Notes: generated by a model not told the origin, from the letters alone. Shown: positions 45,123 to 53,700, counted from the first letter of the stretch. The stretch is 57,704 bases of DNA from Geomobilibacter sp964431365 (GCA_964431365.1 CAYSJJ010000018.1:1-57704); one strand, 5' to 3'. Made by a program: numbers and translations.

Positions 45123-45893
45123 ATGAGCAGAACCATTTGTATTGCCAATCAGAAGGGGGGCGTCGGCAAGACCACCACGGCGGTCAACCTGGCGGCCTCC
45201 CTGGCGGCGGCCGAAAAGCGGACCCTCCTGGTGGACATGGACCCCCAGGGGAATGCGGGGAGCGGGGTCGGTATCGACAAGGAAGCCCTGGACGAGAGCA
45301 TCTACGACGCCCTCATCAACGGTGCGGACGCTGAGCGGCTGGTCGTTCCCACCGAACTCCCCTTTCTCAGCATTCTCCCGGCAACCTCCGACCTGGCCGG
45401 CGCCGAGCTTGAACTGGCCACCATCCCGGAGCGGGAATTCGCCCTGCGGAAGGCCCTGGCCCCCCTTGCGGAGAGCTACGACTACATCCTGATCGACTGC
45501 CCCCCCTCCCTGGGGCTTTTGACCCTCAATGCCATGACTGCGGCCAAGTCGGTCCTGGTTCCGCTCCAGTGCGAGTTCTACGCCATGGAGGGGCTCTCCC
45601 AGATCATTCGCACCATCCGCCTGGTACAGAAGGGGCTGAACCCCGGCCTCAGCATCGAGGGGATCCTCCTGACCATGTACGACGGCCGGAACAATCTGGC
45701 ACGCCAGGTGGCCGAGGAGATCCGGACCCACTTCGGCAGCCAGGCATTTCAGACCGTCGTTCCCCGCAATGTCCGGCTTTCCGAGGCGCCGAGCCATGGC
45801 AAGCCGATCATTCTCTACGACATTACCTCCCGTGGTGCCGTCAGCTATCTGGAACTGGCCCGGGAACTCATGGAGAGGTGCGCCAATGGTTAA
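45123..45893 (+). CDS. parA: Chromosome partitioning ATPase ParA (Soj)
   Basis: A 256-residue ATPase that moves ParB-parS complexes over the nucleoid. The N-terminus carries the deviant Walker A of the MinD/ParA group, KGGVGKTTTAVNLA (signature lysine at residue 11), then LLVDMDPQGNAGSG and YILIDCPPSLGLLTLNA. At this size it is the chromosomal (Soj) type without an extra DNA-binding domain. Its stop overlaps parB by eight bases. The likely site of action, parS, is about 41 kb away beside mnmE. Confidence 0.96.
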   Translation: MSRTICIANQKGGVGKTTTAVNLAASLAAAEKRTLLVDMDPQGNAGSGVGIDKEALDESIYDALINGADAERLVVPTELPFLSILPATSDLAGAELELATIPEREFALRKALAPLAESYDYILIDCPPSLGLLTLNAMTAAKSVLVPLQCEFYAMEGLSQIIRTIRLVQKGLNPGLSIEGILLTMYDGRNNLARQVAEEIRTHFGSQAFQTVVPRNVRLSEAPSHGKPIILYDITSRGAVSYLELARELMERCANG

Positions 45894-46722
45894 GAAGACC
45901 GGACTCGGGAAAGGGATGGGGGCGCTGCTCCCGGTGGTTTCCGAGGAGAAAGGGAGCTATTTCCTCTGCCCCATCGAGGATGTCAAGCCGAACCGCGCCC
46001 AGCCGCGCAAGACCTTTGTCAACGAGAAGCTGGAAGAGCTGGCCGCCTCCATCCGGGAAAAGGGGATCATCCAGCCCCTGGTGGTCTGCCGCAAGGGACA
46101 GCATTTCGAACTGATCGCCGGCGAGCGGCGCTGGCGGGCCGCCCAGAAGGCCGGTCTCAGGGAGGTCCCGGTGGTCATCCAGGACGTCTCCGAGGACACG
46201 GCCCTGGAGATGGCCCTGATCGAGAACATTCAGCGGGAGGACCTGAACGCCGTCGAGGAGGCCGAGGCGTACCGGGCGCTTCTGGAAAAGTTCGGCCTCT
46301 CCCAGGAAGAGCTTGCCAAGCGGGTCGGCAAGGACCGCTCCACCGTGGCCAACGCGCTCAGGCTCCTGAAGCTGCCGGAGGAGATCCAGCGGGACATCGT
46401 GACGGAAAAGCTGACCATGGGCCATGCCAGGGCGCTCCTGGCGCTGGAGTCGGCCGAACTGCTCAAAGAGGCCCGAGAGGAGATCCTGAAGAAGCAGCTG
46501 ACCGTGCGGGCCGCCGAGGCGCTGGTCAAGCGGCTGAAGAGCGCCAAGCCCACAAAGGGCGCGGCCAAAAGCGACCCGGAACTGATCGACCTGACCGAGC
46601 AGCTGAAGCGCCACTTCAAGGCCCGGGTCGCCATCCGCGCCAAGAGCCGGGGGGGGACCCTGGAGATCAGCTACGGGAGCCGGGACGAGCTTTCCCGCAT
46701 CATCGATCTATTGAATTTGTAG
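45886..46722 (+). CDS. parB: Chromosome partitioning protein ParB (Spo0J)
   Basis: A 278-residue CTP-dependent sliding clamp that loads at parS. The N-terminal GLGKGMGALLP is the usual ParA-contact segment. The CTP-binding/ParB N domain has QPRKTF and LIAGERRWRAAQKAGL (GERRxRA), followed by ENIQREDLNAVEEAEAY. The central helix-turn-helix includes LSQEELAKRVGKDRSTVANALRLLKLP, and the C-terminal dimer domain is LEISYGSRDELSRIIDLL. GAGAGG precedes the ATG within parA. It is followed by two hairpins, at least one a probable terminator. Confidence 0.97.
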   Translation: MVKKTGLGKGMGALLPVVSEEKGSYFLCPIEDVKPNRAQPRKTFVNEKLEELAASIREKGIIQPLVVCRKGQHFELIAGERRWRAAQKAGLREVPVVIQDVSEDTALEMALIENIQREDLNAVEEAEAYRALLEKFGLSQEELAKRVGKDRSTVANALRLLKLPEEIQRDIVTEKLTMGHARALLALESAELLKEAREEILKKQLTVRAAEALVKRLKSAKPTKGAAKSDPELIDLTEQLKRHFKARVAIRAKSRGGTLEISYGSRDELSRIIDLLNL

Positions 46723-46730
46723 CGAGCGGA

Positions 46731-46820
46731 AGGGAGCCATGGCGGCTCCCTTTCTCGTCTGCGAAACCGAAGATGCGTGAGGGATGCCACCCTGCTCCGA
46801 CGGGGCGGCATCCCTCACGC
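46731..46820 (+). terminator. Two hairpins ending the parAB operon
   Basis: AGGGAGCC/GGCTCCCT (46731-46751) runs into TTCTCGTCT, giving a modest terminator just after parB. A second, 14-bp perfect stem (46775-46788 with 46807-46820) follows. Together they separate parAB from the riboswitch-led cytochrome operon. Confidence 0.65.
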
Positions 46821-46855
46821 AGTCAGTTTCTCATTAAGTGTGAAAAAAACTTAAG

Positions 46856-46884
46856 TTGACACATGATGGAACAAATTGTTATTC
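46856..46884 (+). promoter_or_regulatory. Promoter for the riboswitch-led cytochrome operon
   Basis: A perfect TTGACA (46856-46861), a 17-bp spacer and a weak -10, TTATTC (46879-46884), predict transcription starting near 46891, about ten bases before the riboswitch. The flanking TTAAGT/ACTTAA inverted repeat (46834-46854) could be an operator just upstream of the -35. Confidence 0.55.
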
Positions 46885-46900
46885 AGGACAATATACATAT

Positions 46901-46983
46901 GTAGATAGACGATAATACTCAACCATCCGCGAGGATGGGGCGGAAAGCCTATAGGGTCTCATTGAGACAGCCGGGTTGCCGAA
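46901..46983 (+). ncRNA. GEMM-I riboswitch, predicted cGAMP-selective (GEMM-Ib)
   Basis: Cyclic-dinucleotide aptamer. The first hairpin CCATCC-GCGA-GGATGG (46923-46938) has the expected GNRA tetraloop, then GGGCGGAAAGCC, a second hairpin GTCTC-ATT-GAGAC (46956-46968), and the closing CAGCCGGGTTGCCG, a near-invariant GEMM-I segment. Aligning AACC of this RNA with the Vibrio Vc2 aptamer puts adenine 46917 at Vc2 position G20, the residue that contacts one ligand base. In Geobacter, GEMM-I RNAs with A at this position were shown to prefer 3',3'-cGAMP over c-di-GMP. It lies in the leader of the porin-cytochrome operon. Confidence 0.9.
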
Positions 46984-47013
46984 ATATCACGCAGATATTC
47001 GGTAACCCGGCTG
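46968..47013 (+). promoter_or_regulatory. Riboswitch expression platform: alternative terminator-like hairpin
   Basis: Bases 46968-46988 pair with 46994-47013 in a 20-bp stem with one mismatch and one bulge, closed by ACGCA. Because the left arm is the 3' strand of the aptamer core, aptamer folding and this hairpin exclude each other. The tail TTCGCGTTTCC is only moderately T-rich, so termination is probable rather than certain. The geometry implies that ligand binding turns expression on. Confidence 0.7.
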
Positions 47014-47092
47014 TTCGCGTTTCCGGGTCCGATCTGCGTGTCGTTCGTTTTGCTGCGAATGACGCGCAAGTCCTACCAGAGCGAGGGATGAG

Positions 47093-48433
47093 ATGAAAAA
47101 GCGAACCGGAGTGGTAATCCTGTTCACGACCCTGTTGCCTGCCGCAGCCTGGGCTGCAGATCTGGGCGCCTACGGCACCACCCTGTTCAGGTTCCAGCAG
47201 CAGAGCGCACCCGGCTCTGCCAAGCAGAACCTGGCCCCCGCCACCCAGTACCTCGGGTTGGACGCCGGCGGCCTGGCCGACGGCAACCTCTCCTTCCACC
47301 TCTACGGCTGGGGACGCTTGGATCTGGCCGACGAGAGCCCGGTGGACGGCAAGTCCGCCGGCGACGTCAGCTACGGCTACCTGGAGTACCGCTTCCCCAA
47401 AGCCAACGCCCAGATCAGGGCCGGCCGCTTCTTCGTCGTCGAAGGGGTCGCCAACGAGCAGGTGGACGGGTTCAGCGCCCGGGCCGACCTGCCGGCCAAT
47501 TTCGCCCTCTCCCTCTACGCCGGCGCACCGGCTGCCATGGACGTGGACCACGACGCCCGGGGCAACTACCTGGCCGGCGGCCGCCTCTCCTACCACCTTG
47601 CCAGGATCGGCGAGATCGGCGTCTCCACCCTCTATGCCGCTAAGTCCCCCTCCCAGCAGGTGGTTGCCGGCATCCTCCAGACCGTGCAGGACCATCGCCA
47701 GCTGGTGGGGGGCGACATCTGGCTCGCTCCCCTGTCGGCCCTGGTGCTGAACGGCCGGACCACCTACAACACGGTCACCTCCAGCGTTGCCGAACACGAC
47801 TATACCCTCACCCTCAAACCGGCGTCCATCGTCACCGTCACCGGCACCTTTGCCGAGCGGCGGATGAAGGGGCTCTATTCCGGTACCAACCTCACCCAGC
47901 TCTTCGTCCCCCTGGCCGACGACAAGGTCCGCACCTACGGTGGCAGCGTCACCCTGGCCGTGGCCAGGCCGCTGGAACTGGTCGCCGACTACCGCCACAC
48001 CAAACGCGACACTTACGGCAGCAGCTACCGCTACGGCGTCGAGGCGAGGGGCTCCTTCCTTGACCAGAAGGTGAAGGGCGGCATCGGCTATCACCGGGTC
48101 AACGCCGCCGACATCACTATAGCCATAACCCCTCCCTTCACCTACGGCCTCTCCCACCACGAAATCCGCGGCTGGATCAGCGGTACCATGGACAAGTACA
48201 CCGCCAGCCTCGACGCCATCGGCCATATCTACGACGACAGGAACAACCCCAACCTGTACGGCAAGAGCTCCGCCTATGAACTGATCGCCTCCGTCGGCTA
48301 CCGGCTCCTTCCCAACCTCGCGCTCTCCGGCGACGTCAGCTACGGCGCCAACCCCCTCTACACCAACGAATTCAAGGGGCTGGTGCGGGCCGAATACAGC
48401 TTCAGCGCGACCGGTAAAGGAGGGAGCAAATAA
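47093..48433 (+). CDS. Outer-membrane beta-barrel porin of the cytochrome operon
   Basis: A 446-residue protein with a signal peptide (residues 1-22, cleavage AWA-A). The mature part is alternating hydrophobic/polar beta strands separated by Gly/Asp/Asn turns, e.g. SFHLYGWGRLDLADE, YGYLEYRFP, AQIRAGRFFVVEGVAN, and the C-terminus VRAEYSFSATG is strand-like. It has no cysteine and no heme motif. Porins in Geobacter electron conduits hold periplasmic and outer cytochromes together across the outer membrane; this gene's place first in a cytochrome operon fits that role. GAGGG precedes the ATG. It overlaps the next gene by one base (TAATG). The barrel prediction is strong; the electron-conduit role is inference. 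Confidence 0.82.
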   Translation: MKKRTGVVILFTTLLPAAAWAADLGAYGTTLFRFQQQSAPGSAKQNLAPATQYLGLDAGGLADGNLSFHLYGWGRLDLADESPVDGKSAGDVSYGYLEYRFPKANAQIRAGRFFVVEGVANEQVDGFSARADLPANFALSLYAGAPAAMDVDHDARGNYLAGGRLSYHLARIGEIGVSTLYAAKSPSQQVVAGILQTVQDHRQLVGGDIWLAPLSALVLNGRTTYNTVTSSVAEHDYTLTLKPASIVTVTGTFAERRMKGLYSGTNLTQLFVPLADDKVRTYGGSVTLAVARPLELVADYRHTKRDTYGSSYRYGVEARGSFLDQKVKGGIGYHRVNAADITIAITPPFTYGLSHHEIRGWISGTMDKYTASLDAIGHIYDDRNNPNLYGKSSAYELIASVGYRLLPNLALSGDVSYGANPLYTNEFKGLVRAEYSFSATGKGGSK

Positions 48434-48903
48434 TGAGGAATCTCATCCTCGGCACCATTCTCATGGTCGGCCTCAGCCTGAGCGCCGCCTGCAGCCTCTT
48501 CTCCGCGGAATCGAGCTTCGCGCCGACCCACCCGGAGGCGCTTCCCGTCGGCCGCCCACTCTGCTCGGAGTGCCATGAAGGGAACCAGCTGAAAGGGGCG
48601 CTGAAGCCGTACGCCACCTTCGACCACACCCCCTCCTTCGTACAAGAGCACCGCTTCGCCGCCGGCCGCGACGCCCAGGTCTGCGGGGTCTGCCATGCCC
48701 AATCCTTCTGCGCCGACTGCCATGCCGGCAAGACCGAACTGAAGCCCTCCCTCAAGCTGGGGGACCGGCCCGACCGGGAGCTCCCTCACCGGGGCGATTT
48801 CCTGACCCTGCACCGGATCGAGGGGAAGATCGACCCGACCAGCTGCTACGCGTGTCACGGCCGGGCCAACAACGAAAAGTGCGTGAACTGTCACAGGAGA
48901 TAG
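48433..48903 (+). CDS. Five-heme c-type cytochrome, probable lipoprotein
   Basis: A 156-residue exported cytochrome. The leader ends LSLSAAC, so Cys20 may be lipid-modified although the lipobox is not perfect. Five heme sites follow: CSECH, CGVCH, CADCH, CYACH and CVNCH, about one per 27 residues, as in densely packed electron-transfer cytochromes. Additional histidines (DHTPSFVQEHRF, ELPHRGDF, LHRIEG) could be distal heme ligands. It is translationally coupled to the porin, the arrangement expected of a conduit partner; five-heme lipoproteins accompany porins in other Geobacter conduits. Side of the membrane not determinable. The following 91-bp gap contains tandem GGGGCTC repeats. Confidence 0.9.
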   Translation: MRNLILGTILMVGLSLSAACSLFSAESSFAPTHPEALPVGRPLCSECHEGNQLKGALKPYATFDHTPSFVQEHRFAAGRDAQVCGVCHAQSFCADCHAGKTELKPSLKLGDRPDRELPHRGDFLTLHRIEGKIDPTSCYACHGRANNEKCVNCHRR

Positions 48904-48994
48904 CTCAGGGCTCGGGGCTCGGGGCTGGGAAAAACCGTCAGCCGCTCAAGCATCCTGCCTCTCCTGGCCGCTCCATGTTTATGAGGAACTCGCA

Positions 48995-50248
48995 ATGACG
49001 ACAATGAAGCTGCTGATCAAAATCATTCCTGCCGCAGCACTGGCTGTGACGATCTGGGGGTGCGGCACCGCCAATGACGCGGCGCCGAACGTGTCGGCCT
49101 CCGGAGAGCATCCCCCCCTGGCGGTCTGGTATGTGGACCATCGGGCCGCCTACGCCAAGGACCCCCAGCAGTGCACGGCCTGCCACGGAGGCGACCTGAA
49201 GGGGGGGATCGCCAAGGTGAACTGCTTCACCGGCATAGCGGGGATTCCCGGTTTCGCATGCCACGCCGGCGGCCATCCGCCGCGCACGGTCCCGCATCAG
49301 CTGCCGTTCAAGGATCCCCTCCTGCACGGTCCGGCCGCCAAGGCCGACTTCGTCTACTGCCAATCGTGCCACGCCACCGCCGGCGGGCCGGGGGCGAACC
49401 CCCGTTTCAACGTCGCCATCGGCACCCTGGCAAACGGCTGCGAGGATTGCCACCTGCCGAAGAGCGCCCATCCGCCGGTCGATCCGGCCAAGGTCCCGGG
49501 TTTCCCGGCCAGTTGGCCCGGCCATGCCGGCGCCGGCAACATGAGCAACGCCTGCATCCTCTGCCACGGCGCAACGCTGCGCGGTCCGGCTGAAGGGGGC
49601 GTCGGCCCGGCCTGCAGCTCCTGCCACACCGGCCTGGCGGCCGGCTCCATCCCGACTCCCGGCACCTGCAACTCCTGCCACGGCAAGCCGCCGGCCAGCG
49701 GCAGCCACGCCGTGCACAACGGTCTCTCCGGGGTCGCCGGGGTCTGCAACAGCTGCCACAACGGCGGCGGAAGCGGCACGGCCAACCATGGCAACGGCAC
49801 CGTCAAGGTCGCCTTCCTCGCCTCCTACAACGCCAAGGCCGGCACCGCCACCCTCACTGCCACCAAGAGCTGCGCCAACGTCAGCTGCCACGGCGGGGTG
49901 ACGACCCCTGCCTGGGGCGGGCAGATCGACGTCGCCACCCAGTGCACCGCCTGCCACGTCGCCGGGACGGCCAGCCAGACCCCGCAGTTCAACAGCTACT
50001 GGTCCGGCGAGCATGCCACGCACCTTATCCAGGTCGGCCTGGTCTGCAGCGACTGCCACGACATGACCGTGACCAACAACGGGGCATCCCACTTCAGTGG
50101 CCTGGCCACCCCGACATTCGAGCTGGCCCCCCGGTTCACCATCAGGGTCCCCGGCTATGCCGTCACCCCCGGCAGCTGTAACCCGACAGCCACCCCGGCG
50201 GCCGGCAGCTATTCCATCGGCGTTTGCCACGGTACGAGGAGTTGGTAG
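48995..50248 (+). CDS. Multiheme lipoprotein cytochrome with CX4CH, CX11CH and CX15CH motifs
   Basis: A 417-residue cytochrome. The leader ends TIWGC, so Cys23 is a probable lipoprotein anchor. Nine CX2CH sites are visible (CTACH, CQSCH, CEDCH, CILCH, CSSCH, CNSCH twice, CTACH, CSDCH), plus one CX4CH (CANVSCH). Two candidates have long spacing: CFTGIAGIPGFACH (CX11CH), and CNPTATPAAGSYSIGVCH (CX15CH) near the C-terminus. The total is up to 12 hemes. The CX4CH context (SCANVSCHGG) matches a repeated domain known from Geobacter cytochromes. The start at 48995 has GAGGA seven bases upstream. It is likely exposed on the cell surface or facing the periplasm; which is not decided by sequence. Confidence 0.88.
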   Translation: MTTMKLLIKIIPAAALAVTIWGCGTANDAAPNVSASGEHPPLAVWYVDHRAAYAKDPQQCTACHGGDLKGGIAKVNCFTGIAGIPGFACHAGGHPPRTVPHQLPFKDPLLHGPAAKADFVYCQSCHATAGGPGANPRFNVAIGTLANGCEDCHLPKSAHPPVDPAKVPGFPASWPGHAGAGNMSNACILCHGATLRGPAEGGVGPACSSCHTGLAAGSIPTPGTCNSCHGKPPASGSHAVHNGLSGVAGVCNSCHNGGGSGTANHGNGTVKVAFLASYNAKAGTATLTATKSCANVSCHGGVTTPAWGGQIDVATQCTACHVAGTASQTPQFNSYWSGEHATHLIQVGLVCSDCHDMTVTNNGASHFSGLATPTFELAPRFTIRVPGYAVTPGSCNPTATPAAGSYSIGVCHGTRSW

Positions 50249-50310
50249 TGACGCGGCAGTATGAAAAAAATGGATCTTTCCTGACAGGCCCCCGGGTCTG
50301 GGAGGGTACA

Positions 50311-53127
50311 ATGAAACTGTTTCGCACCTGCCTTCGCAGCCTGACCGTTCTGGCTGCGACCCTTGGCCTGTTCTTACCGGCGGTCGCCGCCAGCGGCGCC
50401 GTAGCACCGCAGGCAACCTTCCTGAGCCGCATCACGCAGGAGGTACGGACCCCGGTCCGGATGGCCAGCGACCAGCTGGGCAACCTCTATGTGGCCGACC
50501 CGCGCAGCGGCGGGGTCCAGAAGTACGACTACGCCGGGACGTTCGTCGCCAGGTTCCCGGTCAAGGGGGCGCGGGGCATCGCCGTCACCCTGGCAGGGGA
50601 CCTGGTGGTGAGTCGCGGCGACTCGGCCAGCGTGCTGAACAGCACGACCGGGGTCGAGAAATTCAAGCTCGGCATGGGGGCGGGGCAGTTCAGGCAGGCG
50701 ACCGGCGTTGCCGTTGACGACACGGGGCAGATCTACGTGGCCGACAGCCTGGACAACTGCGTCCAGCTCTTCAGCAGCGCGGGCACCCCCGTGATGCTCG
50801 CCACCGCAGCACCGGGCAAGCCGGCCAACAGCTTCGGCACCGGCGGCAACCTGCCGGGTCAGTTCTCCCTCCCCACCGGCATCGCGTTCGAGAAGCTCTC
50901 GGGCCAGCTGGTGGTCGTGGATACCCTGAACAGCCGCCTGCAGTTCTTCTCCGCAGCCGGCACGTTCCAGCGCTCGCTGGGGGGACCGGGGGTGGGACCG
51001 TTACAGTTCTCCTCCCCCCAGGCGGTTGCCTTCGAATACAGCAAGGGTGCGCAGCCGGCCCTTTCCCGGCTCTATGTGGTCGATTCGTTCCAGGGAGAGG
51101 TCCAGGTCATCGACCCGACCGGTACCGGCAGCTATCTCAGCACCATCGGCGGTTACGGTGTTGCGCCGGGAAAACTGACGGTGCCGGGCGATCTCCTCTT
51201 CGACCAGTCCGCCAGCCGGCTGGTCGTGGCCAATGGCCTCGGCAACCTCACCCTGTACGGCATCGACACCACCACGGCGCCGACGCCGGACGTCACACCG
51301 CCGCTCCTTACCCTCAACCCGCTGCCGGCTACCACGAGCGCCAGCTCGGTGCTCCTCAGCGGCACCGTCGAAAGCGGGGCAAACCTCACCATCACCACCG
51401 ACAGCAGTGCGGTAGCCGGGGCGGTCGTGCTCACCCAGCAGAACGGGGCAACCAGCTTCTGGACCGCCACGCTTACCGGGCTGGCCACCGGCGCCAACAC
51501 CATCACCGTGGTCGCCAGGGATACCGCAGCCAGACCGACGGTGCTGAGCGCGGCCATCGCCTACAACCCGGCGGCGGTCAAGGTCGCCATCGATCCGGTC
51601 GTCTCGCCGACCAACAGCGCCAGCCAGCTCCTGACCGGCACCAGGGACAGCGGGGCCACCATCGCCCTCTCGTCCAACACCCCGGCCCTTTTCGGCGCGG
51701 TGACCTACCCGACGCTGACCACCTGGCAATGCAGCATCACCGGCCTGGTAGCGGGTGACAACGCCATCACGGCCACTGCCAGCACGTCGACCTCCACCTC
51801 CGCCACCACCGCCGTCATCGCCCTGGTCACCACGCCACCCGACCTGAACGTCTCGACACTTGCCAGCGGCAGCGTCACCAGTTCGCCGCTCCTGAACGTG
51901 AGCGGATTCATCCCGGTGGGGGCCTATTTCGACAAGATCACCCTCAACGGCCAGCCGGTCACGATCATGAACGACTTCTTCAGCAGCTCCCTCACCCTCG
52001 CTGCGGGGAGCAATGCGGTCGTCGTGAAGGCCACCGACCTTGCCGGCAACGTGGCCACCGACAACCGCACCATCGTCTACGACCCGTCACGGCCGGCCAT
52101 CACCATCGACGCCCCGGCCGACGGCGCCACGGTGAACGGCACCACCCTTTCGCTGAGCGGCACTGCTGCCGCCGGCAGCACGGTGACGCTCCTGATCTAC
52201 AACGGCTCGGCCAACGGCACGCGCTTCTCCCAGATCAACCAGCCAGGGAGCGGCACCGCCTGGTCCACTGCCCTCCCGCTCCCGCTCGACCCCGGCATCA
52301 ACACCATCGTTGCCGAGGCGGCCGACCTTTCCGGCCTGACGGCCAGCACCAAGGTGACGATCACCAGTGACGCCAAGGTGCCGGCCCTTGCGGTGAGCAA
52401 GCCGATACACGACATCCCGGTCAATACCGCCACCCAGAGCGTGAGCGGCACCGTAGCCCCCGGGGCCACGGTCACCGCCACCATCACCAGCTCCGCCGGA
52501 GCGGTCACCGTTGCCGGAAAGTCGGTTGCCGCCGCAGTCGGAGCGGCCGCACCCGCCAGCGTCTCGGTACCGGTCGCCCTCAACGCCGACGGCACCTTCA
52601 CGGTACCGGTGGTCCTGACCACCGAGGGGACCTATACCCTGGCCATCACCGCCACCGATCAGCTCGGCAATGCCGTCACCACCTACCGCTCCCTGGTCTA
52701 CGACGTGACCGCGCCGCAGATCAGCGTCACCTCCACCCGTCCCCTCAAGGTGACCGCCAGCGAAGGGACCCTGACGGCACGGGACAAGAACGGCCCGGTC
52801 AGCGGCGCGGTACTGACCTACAACGCCAACGGCAGTGTCACCATCGACCTGGGCAACGCCACCTACGATGCCGACACCCTGGACATCCATAGCGTGGACG
52901 GCGCCGGCAACAGCACCCGCAACGGCGACATCGACGGTAACGGCCGGGTGGATATCGCCGATGGCCTGAAAGCGCTCCGGGTCGCCGTCGGCCTGGATGC
53001 GGCGACGGCCGAGGCGAAGCTTCGCGCCGACGTGGCGCCGCTGGTGAAAGGCGTTCCGACGCCGGACGGCGTGATCAACATCTTCGATGTCGTCTACATT
53101 CTGGAAAAAATCGTCGGTCTGCACTGA
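50311..53127 (+). CDS. NHL-propeller/Ig-like surface protein with C-terminal dockerin-like module
   Basis: A 938-residue secreted protein. Residues 1-27 are a signal peptide (AVAASGA). NHL-type repeats occupy about 35-330 (GVAVDDTGQIYVADSLDNCVQ, GIAFEKLSGQLVVVDTLNSR), a probable beta-propeller. Five or six Ig/Big-like beta domains follow (about 345-860), with repeated 'AGNVATDNRTIVYD' endings. The last 65 residues are dockerin-like: DIDGNGRVDIAD, a helix (GLKALRVAVGL), then a second, expanded loop ending PDGVINIFDVVYILEKIVGL. There is no heme site. It starts at ATG 50311 with GGGAGGG; the longer frame overlaps the upstream cytochrome. The next gene may encode its cohesin-like partner. Confidence 0.85.
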   Translation: MKLFRTCLRSLTVLAATLGLFLPAVAASGAVAPQATFLSRITQEVRTPVRMASDQLGNLYVADPRSGGVQKYDYAGTFVARFPVKGARGIAVTLAGDLVVSRGDSASVLNSTTGVEKFKLGMGAGQFRQATGVAVDDTGQIYVADSLDNCVQLFSSAGTPVMLATAAPGKPANSFGTGGNLPGQFSLPTGIAFEKLSGQLVVVDTLNSRLQFFSAAGTFQRSLGGPGVGPLQFSSPQAVAFEYSKGAQPALSRLYVVDSFQGEVQVIDPTGTGSYLSTIGGYGVAPGKLTVPGDLLFDQSASRLVVANGLGNLTLYGIDTTTAPTPDVTPPLLTLNPLPATTSASSVLLSGTVESGANLTITTDSSAVAGAVVLTQQNGATSFWTATLTGLATGANTITVVARDTAARPTVLSAAIAYNPAAVKVAIDPVVSPTNSASQLLTGTRDSGATIALSSNTPALFGAVTYPTLTTWQCSITGLVAGDNAITATASTSTSTSATTAVIALVTTPPDLNVSTLASGSVTSSPLLNVSGFIPVGAYFDKITLNGQPVTIMNDFFSSSLTLAAGSNAVVVKATDLAGNVATDNRTIVYDPSRPAITIDAPADGATVNGTTLSLSGTAAAGSTVTLLIYNGSANGTRFSQINQPGSGTAWSTALPLPLDPGINTIVAEAADLSGLTASTKVTITSDAKVPALAVSKPIHDIPVNTATQSVSGTVAPGATVTATITSSAGAVTVAGKSVAAAVGAAAPASVSVPVALNADGTFTVPVVLTTEGTYTLAITATDQLGNAVTTYRSLVYDVTAPQISVTSTRPLKVTASEGTLTARDKNGPVSGAVLTYNANGSVTIDLGNATYDADTLDIHSVDGAGNSTRNGDIDGNGRVDIADGLKALRVAVGLDAATAEAKLRADVAPLVKGVPTPDGVINIFDVVYILEKIVGLH

Positions 53128-53147
53128 CCGAACACGAGGATCCAATC

Positions 53148-53657
53148 ATGGTAAAATATCTCGCAAGCATCACGCTCGCCCTCGCCGCACTCTCCCTTGC
53201 CGGTTGCGGCGGTGGCTCCGGGGCCGGCGCCACCCTGCCGACCAACACGGCAGTGGTCTTTTCCGTCACGCCGGCGGTCGCCGGTTTCAACTCCGCCATC
53301 GCGGGGATCCAGGTGACCGCCACCCTGCCGGCGGGGGTCTTCCCGAACATCTCGTCGGGGAGGTTCCTCCGCATCGGCGAGACCGGCCTCAAGAGCCTGA
53401 AGGGGAACGGCACCATCGCCTTTGGCCGCTATTCGGCGACCACCAACCAGGTGGTGTTTGCCATGGTGGCCAACCCGATCACCTCCGACATCGGCGTCGG
53501 CGATTTCGCCCGCCTCACCTACACCGCCACCGGCAGCACCGCACCGACGGTTGCCGAGTTCCAGCAGGCCAGCTATCTGGTGAGCGGCGCCGGGGGGGTC
53601 GATCTTTCGGGCCAGGTCACCAGGGGGGTCAGCCTGACGACCTACCTGAAGCCGTAA
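53148..53657 (+). CDS. Small lipoprotein, possibly cohesin-like
   Basis: A 169-residue lipoprotein: the leader ends SLAGC, a good lipobox, followed by a flexible GGGSGAGA linker. The remaining 135 residues are beta-rich (AVVFSVTPAVAGFNSAIAGI, QVTATLPAGVFPNI, TTNQVVFAMVANPI, GDFARLTYTATG). The pattern of a 'VAGIQVTATLPAGVF' strand pair and a later 'G-DFARLTYTA' strand resembles cohesin domains, which bind dockerins. The similarity is by eye only. It lies between the dockerin-bearing protein (20 bp upstream) and the giant cytochrome. Other possibility: an unrelated beta-sandwich lipoprotein. Confidence 0.6.
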   Translation: MVKYLASITLALAALSLAGCGGGSGAGATLPTNTAVVFSVTPAVAGFNSAIAGIQVTATLPAGVFPNISSGRFLRIGETGLKSLKGNGTIAFGRYSATTNQVVFAMVANPITSDIGVGDFARLTYTATGSTAPTVAEFQQASYLVSGAGGVDLSGQVTRGVSLTTYLKP

Positions 53658-53700
53658 CCAGGCAGGACGATCGAGGACCATGTTTTTTCAGGAGAGCGCC

